Source: JAOUEE01 sp051011595
GTDB lineage: Bacteria > Actinomycetota > Acidimicrobiia > Acidimicrobiales > SHLQ01
Assembly: GCA_051011595.1 (NCBI GenBank)
Contig: JBPCTQ010000331.1
Location: forward strand, 1-8,560
Direction: 5' to 3'
Length of the DNA stretch: 8,560 nucleotides
Part shown: piece after piece, positions 1-6,714 of the stretch
How positions within the stretch are numbered: the first letter of the stretch is position 1
How the letters are laid out: each line of letters starts with the position of its first letter
The notes under the pieces: model-generated
What the model was told of the DNA's origin: nothing
Databases searched by the model: none
What the model saw: only the letters and a program-made list of their open reading frames with translations
Made by a program: the position numbers and the translations under genes

Positions 1-569
1 TCTCCCACCCGGGCGCCGTTGGTGACCATGGCTCGACTGCCGATGAAAGCTTCGTCCTCCACCACCACGGGGCTGGCCATGGGCGGCTCCAGCACGCCGC
101 CGATACCCACACCGCCCGACAGATGCACGTTCTTGCCGATCTGAGCGCAGGACCCAACCGTGGCCCAGGTGTCGACCATCGAGTTCTCGTCGACGTACGC
201 ACCGATGTTGGTGTAACTCGGCATCATGACCACACCCGGCGCCTGGTACGACCCCCACCGAGCCGACGCCCCCGGAACGACCCGCACGCCCCGACGCTGA
301 TAGTCGGACTTCAGCGGGATCTTGTCGGCGAACTCGAAGGGGCCCATCTCGATGGTCGCCATCTGCGACTGCTTGAACAACAACAAGATGGCCAGCTTGA
401 GCCACTGATGCACCACCACGTCACCATCGACGACTTCGGCCACCCGAGCCGCTCCCGAGTCGAGCAGGTCGATGGCGGTGTTGACGGTGTTGGTGGCGTC
501 GAGGTCGTCGGGGGTGAGGCTGTCCCGACGTTCCCACAGCTCTTCGATCTGGGCCTGGAGGTCAGTCAT
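1..569 (-). CDS. dapD: 2,3,4,5-tetrahydropyridine-2,6-dicarboxylate N-succinyltransferase (DapD), 3' end beyond the window
   Basis: Cytoplasmic enzyme that transfers succinyl from succinyl-CoA to tetrahydrodipicolinate, the committing step of the succinylase branch of diaminopimelate/lysine synthesis. The first 189 codons are visible, starting at ATG 569-567; the E. coli enzyme is about 274 residues, so roughly a third is missing. The N-terminal helical domain (MTDLQAQIEELWERR, then HQWLK at about 54-58) is followed by the start of the left-handed beta-helix. Residues about 116-162 (MPSYTNIGAYVDENS, MVDTWATVGSCAQIGKNVHL, SGGVGIGGVLEP) match the E. coli protein almost residue for residue from memory. 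D133 in MVDTW corresponds to E. coli catalytic D141. It is the last visible gene of the operon, 27 bp after dapC. No Shine-Dalgarno precedes the ATG; see the possible leaderless promoter at 577-582. It resembles the proteobacterial DapD class, not the divergent class I recall for mycobacteria. Confidence 0.95.
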   Translation of the reverse strand, partial: MTDLQAQIEELWERRDSLTPDDLDATNTVNTAIDLLDSGAARVAEVVDGDVVVHQWLKLAILLLFKQSQMATIEMGPFEFADKIPLKSDYQRRGVRVVPGASARWGSYQAPGVVMMPSYTNIGAYVDENSMVDTWATVGSCAQIGKNVHLSGGVGIGGVLEPPMASPVVVEDEAFIGSRAMVTNGARVG

Positions 570-576
570 GGCGGCG

Positions 577-582
577 AGGCTA
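577..582 (-). promoter_or_regulatory. Possible -10 box for a leaderless dapD transcript
   Basis: On the minus strand the hexamer TAGCCT (TANNNT) ends 7 nt before the dapD ATG, which would put the transcription start at or next to the A of the start codon. The 27-bp gap has no purine-rich ribosome-binding site, which also suits a leaderless mRNA. There is no recognisable -35, and read-through from dapC could equally supply dapD mRNA. Inference only. Confidence 0.3.
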
Positions 583-596
583 CAGGTGGGGTCTGT

Positions 597-1706
597 TCAG
601 GACCGCAGTCGGTCGATGGCGACCCGGAGCCGCTCCACCGGCTGCACCATGGCCAGGCGAACGTGGCCGGGGCCGGCCGGTCCATCGAAGTCGCCGGGGC
701 TCACAATGAACCCAACTCGCTCCGCGAGTTGGCGGGTGAGCCCCCAGGCATCACCCTCCGGGGCGGCCGCCCACAGATAGAACCCGCCACCGGGAAGGTC
801 GACATCGAGCCCGGCCGCCGCCAGGAGCTCCGCACCGACCGCCAACCGTTGGTGGTACAGCTCACGCTGGGCATCGACATGCTGGTCGTCGTCGAAGGCC
901 ACACAGGCGGCCGCCTGCACCGGCCCCGGGACCATGAACCCGGCGTGTTTGCGAACCTCACGCAGATACTGCACCAGGTCGGTGTCACCGGCGTAGAACC
1001 CGGCACGGGTGCCCGCCAGATTGGAGCGCTTCGACAGTGAATGCACCGCCAGCACCCCATCGAGGCCGTGGTGGAGCACGCTGCGAGGGTCGCCCCGCCA
1101 GGTGAACTCGATGTAGCACTCGTCGCTCACCACCGGCACGCCGGACCGTCGCCCCCACTCGACCGCGGCCTCGAGGTCGTCGAGCCCGCCGGCCGGGTTG
1201 CCCGGTGTGTTGACCCACAAACACAACGCTCGTTGGGCGTCGTCCGGGTCGATGGCATCGAGGTCGATGCTCCAATCGGCATGCATCGGGACGGGCACCG
1301 CCCTGGCTCCCGCCAGCTGCGCCCCCATGGCGTAGGTGGGGTACGCCAGGGCCGGGTGGAGCACGGTGTCGCGCTGGGGTGATCGCAATCGCAGCCAGTG
1401 CGGTAGTCCGGCGACGAATTCCTTGGTACCAACGGTGGCCGCCAGGTCGTCGGCTCCGAGGTCGATCCCAAAACGTCGCGCCAACCATCGCGATGCGGCC
1501 TCGCGATAGGCCGGCGTGCCGATCGAGGGTGGATAGCCGCGTTCGCTGTCCGACCCGGCCAGAGCCTCCACCACGGCCGCCATGGGCGGATCGAACGGCG
1601 TCCCGATGGAGAGATCGACGGCGCCGCCTCGGTGCCGACCGGCCACCGTCACCACCGCGGCCAGGCGATCGTGGGGATACGGCGGCGGAACGAACCCGTC
1701 GGTCAC
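597..1706 (-). CDS. dapC: Succinyldiaminopimelate aminotransferase (DapC), PLP fold type I
   Basis: Pyridoxal-phosphate aminotransferase that converts N-succinyl-2-amino-6-ketopimelate to N-succinyl-LL-diaminopimelate, using glutamate as amino donor. 369 aa from GTG 1706. Class I/II aminotransferase landmarks are in order: substrate/PLP segment GYPPSIGTPAYREA (58-71), NTPGNPAGG (166-174), SDECY (194-198, with PLP-ring Asp195 and Tyr198), Schiff-base Lys226 in SLSKRSN, Arg234 in GTRAGF, and substrate carboxylate Arg350 in HVRLA. The segments SDECY, AVHSLSKRSNLAG, VRKHAGFMVP and PGDF recall the mycobacterial DapC family. The GTG at 1706 overlaps the hflX stop (GTGA, 4 bp) and has GGAG at 1715-1718, 8 nt upstream. 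A GTG 7 codons earlier (1727) would also be in frame but has no better support. Placement between dapF, hflX and dapD backs the DapC role over a general aspartate aminotransferase. Confidence 0.9.
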   Translation of the reverse strand: MTDGFVPPPYPHDRLAAVVTVAGRHRGGAVDLSIGTPFDPPMAAVVEALAGSDSERGYPPSIGTPAYREAASRWLARRFGIDLGADDLAATVGTKEFVAGLPHWLRLRSPQRDTVLHPALAYPTYAMGAQLAGARAVPVPMHADWSIDLDAIDPDDAQRALCLWVNTPGNPAGGLDDLEAAVEWGRRSGVPVVSDECYIEFTWRGDPRSVLHHGLDGVLAVHSLSKRSNLAGTRAGFYAGDTDLVQYLREVRKHAGFMVPGPVQAAACVAFDDDQHVDAQRELYHQRLAVGAELLAAAGLDVDLPGGGFYLWAAAPEGDAWGLTRQLAERVGFIVSPGDFDGPAGPGHVRLAMVQPVERLRVAIDRLRS

Positions 1707-3037
1707 GAAGCGGTCTCCACGACCCACTCGGCCAGTCGAGACAACGATTCGTCGTCGAGTCGGGCCCGCATCCGCATGCCCCCTTCGGTGGCCGACTCCA
1801 CCAAGACCTGCCCTTCCCGGTGCACCTGGGCCATGACGTCACCCCGGGCGAAGGGGACGAGCAGCTCGGTGACGGTGGTCATGGCCCGCAGCCGGTCTCC
1901 GATCGCCGACAACAGTGCGTCGACACCTTCGCCCGTGTGGGCCGAGACTGCCGCTGCCCCTTCGTGACGGGCCGCCAGGCGGGCCGGTTCGTCGTTGCGG
2001 TCGGCTTTGTTGAACACCAGGATCTCGGGCACCGTTCCGGCACCGATCTCGTGCAACACCGACCGAACGGCGTCGATGTCGCCCAACGGGTCAGGCCCGG
2101 ATCCATCGACCACGTGGACCAACAGGTCAGCATCGATCACCACGTCGAGGGTCGACCGGAAGGCTTCGACCAACTGGTGCGGCAACCGGCGGACGAACCC
2201 CACCGTGTCGGTGGCATAAACCGTCTCACCGCCGGGCAGGGCCAGCCGTCGGGTGGTGGCGTCGAGGGTGGCGAACAGCCGATCCTCGGACAAGACCCCG
2301 GCATCGGTGAGACGGTTGAGCAGCGTCGACTTGCCCGCGTTGGTGTAGCCCACGATGGCCACGGAGTGGTTGCTCGAGCCGCGGCGCCGTTTGGACTGGG
2401 TCCGGCGGGTGCGCTGCACCCGTCGAAGTTGTTCCTCGAGCTTGTGTTTGCGCCGCAGCAGGCGGCGCCGATCGACCTCGAGCTGCGTCTCGCCCGGCCC
2501 CCGGGTGCCGATGCCGCCTCCCTGCTGGCTGAGCTGGCCACCCGATCCCCGCAATCGGGGCAGCCGGTACTGGATCTGGGCCAGCTCGACCTGGGCTTTG
2601 CCTTCCACGCTGCTGGCGTTCTGGGCGAAAATATCGAGAATGACTGCGGTGCGGTCGAGCGCGGTGCGCTGGAACACCTTCTCCAGATTGAACTGCTGGG
2701 CCGGGGACAGCTCATGGTCGAACACCACGGTGTCGGCGTCGACGCCATCGGCCATGCGGCGCACCTCGTCGGCTTTGCCCCGACCGATGTACGTGCCGGG
2801 GTCCGGCGCCACTCGACGCTGCACCACCCGGGCCACCACGTCGGCGCCCGCGGTGTCGACCAACAGCTCCAGCTCGTCGAGGCCGGCCTCGGTGCTGTCG
2901 GGATCGTCGCCGTCGAGACAAACCCCGACGATGACAATCTTCTCCCGGAAGGTGCGCTCGATGAGACCGCCGGACTCACCGCCGAACTCGCCGAAACCAC
3001 CGCGGTGGGTCTGATCGGGGGGTTGGGGTTCAGCCAC
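1703..3037 (-). CDS. hflX: GTPase HflX
   Basis: Ribosome-associated GTPase of the TRAFAC/OBG-HflX group. In studied bacteria HflX binds the 50S subunit and splits stalled or stressed ribosomes. 444 aa from GTG 3037. An N-terminal HflX domain (about 34-190) ends in the glycine-rich GGGIGTRGPGETQLEVDRR (173-191). A basic, helical linker (191-220) leads to the G domain: G1 GYTNAGKS (230-237), G2 around DATTRR (259-264), G3 DTVGF (277-281), G4 NKAD (343-346) and G5 SAHTGEG (365-371). A short C-terminal domain follows. The start is chosen because GAGG at 3044-3047 lies 6 nt before this GTG; an in-frame ATG at 3061 lies inside dapF with no ribosome-binding site. The gene overlaps dapF by 8 bp and dapC by 4 bp, so translation is probably coupled. 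The miaA/hflX neighbourhood is common in bacteria. Confidence 0.95.
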   Translation of the reverse strand: MAEPQPPDQTHRGGFGEFGGESGGLIERTFREKIVIVGVCLDGDDPDSTEAGLDELELLVDTAGADVVARVVQRRVAPDPGTYIGRGKADEVRRMADGVDADTVVFDHELSPAQQFNLEKVFQRTALDRTAVILDIFAQNASSVEGKAQVELAQIQYRLPRLRGSGGQLSQQGGGIGTRGPGETQLEVDRRRLLRRKHKLEEQLRRVQRTRRTQSKRRRGSSNHSVAIVGYTNAGKSTLLNRLTDAGVLSEDRLFATLDATTRRLALPGGETVYATDTVGFVRRLPHQLVEAFRSTLDVVIDADLLVHVVDGSGPDPLGDIDAVRSVLHEIGAGTVPEILVFNKADRNDEPARLAARHEGAAAVSAHTGEGVDALLSAIGDRLRAMTTVTELLVPFARGDVMAQVHREGQVLVESATEGGMRMRARLDDESLSRLAEWVVETAS

Positions 3038-3866
3038 CGGGCACCTCGATTCGAGCGACATAGGTCGATGGTCCGGTGAGGGTGGCCTGGTCGCCGTCGA
3101 GATCGACCACGGCGGCGCCCCCTGGCATGGTGACCTTCACCCGCTCGTCGACCAGATCCCACTGATGAGCCACATGGGCCGACGCGCAGGCCCCGGTTCC
3201 GCACGCTTGGGTGGCCCCGGCGCCACGCTCCCAGACCACCATGTCGAGATGGTTGCGGTCGTTGACGGTGACCACCTCCACGTTGATGGGGCCGAGCAAG
3301 GCCTCCACCGCGGGGCCGAACCTGGCGATCTCGACTGCGCCGAGGTGAGCGATATCGAACACCACATGCGGATTTCCGACGTCGGCGCCTCGCCATCGCC
3401 GCAGCTCTCCCAACCCGGACAGCACCTCTCCGCCGTCGGCCAACCGAGCGACGAGATCATCGGCCACCTCGACACCATTGCTGACGGCCCCCATCTCGAC
3501 CGAAGCCTGCACCGTTGGTGCCCCGGCCTGCTCGGAAATGGTGACCCGCCGGGGCCCGGCGGCCGTGGCGGCCACCACATCGAGCGAGTCGGCGCCGCGC
3601 CGACGGGCAACGGCTTGCCCGAAACAGCGCAATCCGTTCCCGCTGACCTCGGCCGGTGATCCGTCGCTGTTGAACAGCGTGAAACCGATCTGGTCGGCCG
3701 CCGGGCTCGACGTGGCCCAGATGAGGCCGTCGGCACCGACCCCGGTGCGCCGGTCACAGAGCCTGCGGGCCGTAGCGGCGGCGGCGTCGGGGACGACGTC
3801 GGCGAAAGCCACGAGGAAGTCGTTCCCCAGGCCGTGGTGTTTGGTGAGCTCGAGTGTGCCGGTCAT
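3030..3866 (-). CDS. dapF: Diaminopimelate epimerase (DapF)
   Basis: Cofactor-independent epimerase that converts LL- to meso-diaminopimelate, the precursor of lysine and the peptidoglycan cross-link residue. 278 aa, about the usual family length. Both catalytic cysteines are present: Cys81 in SGNGLRCFG (75-83) and Cys222 in ACGTGACASA (221-230). Other family landmarks are the N-terminal KHHGLGNDF (9-17), the RRTGVGADGL segment (39-48), FNSDGSPAE (65-73) and GNPHVVF (164-170). The ATG at 3866 overlaps the miaA stop (ATGA, 4 bp) and is preceded by GGGAGG at 3873-3878, 6 nt away. A reading 57 codons longer, from 4037, is only an extension into miaA with Arg/Pro-rich sequence and no homology. 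The two halves of the protein form the pseudosymmetric epimerase fold with one cysteine each. Confidence 0.97.
   Translation of the reverse strand: MTGTLELTKHHGLGNDFLVAFADVVPDAAAATARRLCDRRTGVGADGLIWATSSPAADQIGFTLFNSDGSPAEVSGNGLRCFGQAVARRRGADSLDVVAATAAGPRRVTISEQAGAPTVQASVEMGAVSNGVEVADDLVARLADGGEVLSGLGELRRWRGADVGNPHVVFDIAHLGAVEIARFGPAVEALLGPINVEVVTVNDRNHLDMVVWERGAGATQACGTGACASAHVAHQWDLVDERVKVTMPGGAAVVDLDGDQATLTGPSTYVARIEVPGG
3044..3047 (-). promoter_or_regulatory. Ribosome-binding site fixing the hflX start
   Basis: GAGG inside the last codons of dapF, 6 nt before GTG 3037. The alternative hflX ATG at 3061 has no such site, so this motif favours the shorter protein. Confidence 0.6.
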
Positions 3867-4783
3867 ACCCGGCCTCCCTCGCCGTCGATGAACGTCTCGT
3901 ATTCTCGCAGCAGCTGGTCCCTTACGGCGAAGGGATTGTCGTCGACGTCGAGCCAGACGATACGGGGGTCGCGGCGGAACCAGCGTTCCTGGCGGCGAGC
4001 GAACCGGCGGGTACGGGTGACCGCCAGCTCGAGACACGAGTCCAACGGCACTCCTTGGTCGACGTGGGCGAGCAGTTCCTTGTAGCCGAGGGCCTGGCGA
4101 GCCGTCGGCGACAATCCCGCCGGTCGCCGGGCCAGCGCCCGCACCTCGTCGAGCAGACCGGCCTCCATCTGGTGGTGATATCGGTCCTCGATCCGCGCGT
4201 CGATCACCGGGCGCGGCATCCGAAGCCCGAGGATGCGGTGGCCGTGGTCGGGGAAGGCATCGACGCCGGGGCCGTAGGTGGAGAAGGGCCGACCCGAGCC
4301 GATGGTGACCTCGAGGGCCCGCACCACCCGTCGCCGATTGGACGGTTCCATCCTGGCCGCGGCATCGGGGTCGAGTTCAGCCAGACGCCGGTGCAGCCCG
4401 TTCGTGTCGGGTTCTGCTTCGAGCTCGGCCCGAACCTCGTCGTAGCGGCCCGGGATCTCGAAGCGATCGAGCACCGCCTGCAGGTAGAGGCCGGTGCCGC
4501 CCACCAACACGGGCACGCGGTCGCGGGCGACGATGTCGGCCACCGCCTCCTCGTAGGCAACCCGGAAACGCGACACCGTATAGTCGTCGTCGGGGTCGGT
4601 GAGGTCGATCAGATGGTGGGGCACGGCCTCCTGTTCGGCGAGGGTGGGTTTGGCCGTGCCGATGTCCATGCCTCGGTAGACCTGCATCGAGTCGATCGAC
4701 ACCAACTCGATGCCACCGGCGCACTGCGCCAGGTCGAGCGCCAGCGCCGACTTCCCCGTGGCGGTACACCCGACCAGGGCCAC
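3863..4783 (-). CDS. miaA: tRNA dimethylallyltransferase (MiaA)
   Basis: Transfers the dimethylallyl group of DMAPP to N6 of A37 in tRNAs reading codons that begin with U, giving i6A, the substrate of MiaB. 306 aa. Motifs in order: P-loop GCTATGKSA (5-13), DSMQVYRGMDIGTAKPT (31-47, with catalytic Asp31), PHHLIDLTDP (55-64), VGGTGLYLQA (94-103), NRRRVVRALEV (149-159), ARQALGYKELL (228-238) and the basic TRRFARRQERWFRRDP (258-273). All are canonical. The GTG at 4783 is the only plausible start, because the P-loop begins at residue 5. The family often has a few more residues before LVG, and the in-frame upstream codons (CTG ATC CCC GTC) look family-like, so a non-standard CTG start cannot be excluded. 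The start lies 8 bp after the miaB stop. No good Shine-Dalgarno is visible, suggesting re-initiation from miaB. Confidence 0.96.
   Translation of the reverse strand: MALVGCTATGKSALALDLAQCAGGIELVSIDSMQVYRGMDIGTAKPTLAEQEAVPHHLIDLTDPDDDYTVSRFRVAYEEAVADIVARDRVPVLVGGTGLYLQAVLDRFEIPGRYDEVRAELEAEPDTNGLHRRLAELDPDAAARMEPSNRRRVVRALEVTIGSGRPFSTYGPGVDAFPDHGHRILGLRMPRPVIDARIEDRYHHQMEAGLLDEVRALARRPAGLSPTARQALGYKELLAHVDQGVPLDSCLELAVTRTRRFARRQERWFRRDPRIVWLDVDDNPFAVRDQLLREYETFIDGEGGRV
3873..3878 (-). promoter_or_regulatory. Strong ribosome-binding site fixing the dapF start
   Basis: GGGAGG within the end of miaA, 6 nt before ATG 3866. It selects this start over the 57-codon upstream extension and supports coupled miaA-dapF translation. 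Confidence 0.7.
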
Positions 4784-4791
4784 GACGGGGA

Positions 4792-6255
4792 TCAGCCGGC
4801 CACCACCGGAATTCGGGTGCGGTGTCGGGGGCCGGCCACAACCTCGACCAGCTCGCCCCGCAGGTAATGCGACGCAGCATCGGTGACCCGCACTGTGGCG
4901 CGAGTGCCGGACCGCAGCGGCTGGGCCGACGCGAAGTGCACCAGTTTGTTCTGGCGGGTGCGGCCGCTGAGCACGGACGGGTCCTTCTTGCTGGGCCCTT
5001 CGACCAACACGTCCTCGACGCGGTCGATGCGCTCCCGGTGTTTCGCAAGGGCCGACCGCTCGACCACGGTGCGCAACCGTTCGTACCGCTCATTGGTCAC
5101 CGCCGGGTCGACGAAACGGTCGGTCAAACCGGCCGCTTCGGTGCCCGACCGAGGTGAGTACTCGAACGTGTAGGCGTAGTCGTACTGAGCTGCCGCAGCC
5201 AGCTCGAGGGTGGCTTCGAAGTCGGCGTCGGTTTCACCCGGGAATCCCACGATGATGTCGGTGCTGACGGCCAGATCGTCGATGGCGCCGCGGGCCGCCC
5301 GGAGCTTCTCGAGGTACCGGTCGGCGGTGGAGCCGCGGTGCATGGCCGCCAGCAGCTGGTCGCTACCGGACTGCACCGGCAGGTGCAGGTGTTCGCACAC
5401 GGCAGGTGTGTCGGCCATGGCCGAGATGGTCTCGGGGCGCAGATCCTTCGGGTGGGGGCTGGTGTAGCGCACCCGATCGATGCCATCGACCGCCCCCACC
5501 GCCCGCAGCAGGTCGGCGAACAACGGCTGGGGGCGACGAGCCGGGTCGGCGGCCCATCGCTCCCCCGCCGCCTGGCCGTCGGCGGCGCTGGGGTCGCTGC
5601 GGCGGAGGGTGGAGGTGATGTCACGGCCGTAGGAGTTGACGTTCTGGCCGAGCAGGGTGATCTCCTGCACCCCGTCGGCCGCCAGACGACGGGCGTCGGC
5701 CACCAGCTCGCCGAACGGGCGGCTGAGCTCGGGGCCCCGCACCGCCGGCACGATGCAGAAGGCGCAACTGTTGTCGCACCCCACCTGAATGGTGAGCCAG
5801 GAAGCATGATCGACGTCGCGTTCGACCGGGAGCGCCGACGGGAACATCTCGGCGTCGTCGCGGCCGGCTGCGTCGAGGATCTCCATCAGCGGCCCCTGGC
5901 GGCGGGCGTCGGCCAACAGTCCCGCCGCCCGGTGCACATTGTGGGTCCCGAACACCACGTCGACGTGGCCGGCCCGATCCTGGATGAGACCTTGATCCTT
6001 CTGGGCCAGGCAGCCGCCGACTGCGATCTGGAGCTCGGGGCGTTGGTCCTTGAGGGCCTTGAGCTGGCCCAGGGCGCCGTAGAGCTTGTTGTCGGCGTTT
6101 TCACGGATACAGCACGTGTTGAGCACGATCACGTCGGCGTCGTCGGTGCCGGCGGCGACCTCGTACCCGTCGGCCTCCAACAGCCCGGCCAGGCGTTCGG
6201 AGTCGGATTCGTTCATCTGACAGCCGTAGGTGCGGATCAGGTAGCGCTGTGGCAC
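4792..6255 (-). CDS. miaB: tRNA-2-methylthio-N6-dimethylallyladenosine synthase (MiaB)
   Basis: Radical SAM methylthiotransferase that converts i6A37 to ms2i6A37 in tRNA. 487 aa. The N-terminal domain carries the second-cluster cysteines Cys12 (YGCQMN), Cys48 (LNTCCIRENA) and Cys82 (VGGCLAQ). The radical SAM cluster is CDNSCAFC, Cys160/164/167, followed by PAVRGPELSR. Further landmarks are LLGQNVNSYG (201-210), YTSPHPKDL (264-272), LHLPVQSGSD (290-299) and IIVGFPGET (334-342). A C-terminal TRAM domain lies at about 408-475. Compared with homologues I recall, residues about 212-243 form an unusually long Ala/Arg/Asp-rich loop. The GTG at 6255 is the only usable start: TAG lies in frame four codons upstream, and the next Met (14) is past Cys12. 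No properly spaced Shine-Dalgarno is present (GGAG is only 2 nt away); see the possible leaderless promoter. First gene of the six-gene operon. Confidence 0.97.
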   Translation of the reverse strand: MPQRYLIRTYGCQMNESDSERLAGLLEADGYEVAAGTDDADVIVLNTCCIRENADNKLYGALGQLKALKDQRPELQIAVGGCLAQKDQGLIQDRAGHVDVVFGTHNVHRAAGLLADARRQGPLMEILDAAGRDDAEMFPSALPVERDVDHASWLTIQVGCDNSCAFCIVPAVRGPELSRPFGELVADARRLAADGVQEITLLGQNVNSYGRDITSTLRRSDPSAADGQAAGERWAADPARRPQPLFADLLRAVGAVDGIDRVRYTSPHPKDLRPETISAMADTPAVCEHLHLPVQSGSDQLLAAMHRGSTADRYLEKLRAARGAIDDLAVSTDIIVGFPGETDADFEATLELAAAAQYDYAYTFEYSPRSGTEAAGLTDRFVDPAVTNERYERLRTVVERSALAKHRERIDRVEDVLVEGPSKKDPSVLSGRTRQNKLVHFASAQPLRSGTRATVRVTDAASHYLRGELVEVVAGPRHRTRIPVVAG

Positions 6256-6261
6256 TGCTCC

Positions 6262-6271
6262 AGCCTACGTT
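6262..6271. promoter_or_regulatory. Possible overlapping divergent -10 boxes for miaB (-) and the split-barrel gene (+)
   Basis: The 40-bp gap between the divergent starts holds two TANNNT hexamers sharing a central TA. TAGGCT on the minus strand (6267-6262) ends 6 nt before the miaB GTG, consistent with a leaderless mRNA. TACGTT on the plus strand (6266-6271) would start transcription near 6278, just before the ribosome-binding site of the plus-strand gene. Neither has a convincing -35. Inference from spacing and sequence only. Confidence 0.3.
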
Positions 6272-6282
6272 CGTCGGTGGCC

Positions 6283-6290
6283 AAGGAGGA
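6283..6290 (+). promoter_or_regulatory. Strong ribosome-binding site for the split-barrel flavoprotein gene
   Basis: AAGGAGGA, an essentially perfect anti-Shine-Dalgarno match, 5 nt before GTG 6296. It fixes the start and contrasts with the SD-less miaB start on the other side of the gap. Confidence 0.85.
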
Positions 6291-6295
6291 TTGCC

Positions 6296-6694
6296 GTGAG
6301 CCTGCCCGATGAGAAATACGTTGCCCTCACCACCTACAAGATGGACGGTTCGTCGTCGTCGGTACCGGTGTGGATCGCCGACCTGGGCGAGGGCCGAGTC
6401 GGCTTCACCACCGAATCCGAGAGCCTGAAGGTCAAACGGGTCAACCGCGACAACCGGGTGATCCTCCAGCCCAGCAACTCGCGCGGCCACATCAAGGACG
6501 GAACCGAGCAGGTGTCGGGTACCGCCACCGTGCATCCCGGCGACAGCAGCGAGTACGCCACGGCCAAGGCCGCCATCCGGGCCAAGTACGGCTGGCAGGT
6601 GCCGATGGTGCAGACCGTGTACAAGGTGCGCAACCTCTTCTCGAGCAACAAGGGTGAACCCGGCGACGCCGGAATCGTCATCACCCTCGACTGA
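6296..6694 (+). CDS. Small PPOX-class (split beta-barrel) flavin/F420-binding protein, Rv2061c-like
   Basis: 132-aa cytoplasmic protein of the pyridoxamine 5'-phosphate oxidase-like split-barrel family. It most resembles, from memory, the actinobacterial 'PPOX class probable F420-dependent enzyme' group that includes M. tuberculosis Rv2061c. What is seen: an N-terminal KYVALTTYKMDGS strand-turn (7-19), PVWIAD (24-29), the signature-like SESLKVKRVNRDNRVILQPS (41-60) with the basic KVKR expected to contact cofactor phosphate, RGHIKDGTEQVSGTATV (63-79), and a helix around AKAAIRAKYGW (88-98). No signal peptide or membrane segment. Many relatives bind F420 or FMN and reduce small molecules; the substrate here is unknown and catalysis is not proven. 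Start GTG has a perfect ribosome-binding site. It is divergent from miaB and convergent with recA, occupying the place where actinobacteria usually carry recX. A heme-binding relative cannot be excluded. Confidence 0.85.
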   Translation: MSLPDEKYVALTTYKMDGSSSSVPVWIADLGEGRVGFTTESESLKVKRVNRDNRVILQPSNSRGHIKDGTEQVSGTATVHPGDSSEYATAKAAIRAKYGWQVPMVQTVYKVRNLFSSNKGEPGDAGIVITLD

Positions 6695-6714
6695 CACCCG
6701 CTTGTTCCCGGGGC

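Noticed and set aside
123..1040. 305-codon plus-strand open frame opposite dapD and dapC
   Set aside because: Antisense to two conserved enzymes; no motif seen.
1379..3079. 566-codon plus-strand open frame opposite hflX
   Set aside because: It is the antisense shadow of a canonical HflX gene in GC-rich DNA. The His/Arg/Gly-rich translation has no recognisable motif and no ribosome-binding site.
3867..4037. 57-codon N-terminal extension of DapF
   Set aside because: It lies wholly inside miaA and is Arg/Pro-rich. The downstream ATG has a perfect ribosome-binding site and gives the family N-terminus.
3854..4867. 337-codon plus-strand open frame opposite miaA
   Set aside because: Antisense to MiaA, which has every family motif. 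The frame is a mirror effect of codon bias.
6354..6366. tcgtcgtcg-type triplet runs inside the flavoprotein gene
   Set aside because: They encode the Ser-rich turn SSSS in frame; ordinary coding sequence.
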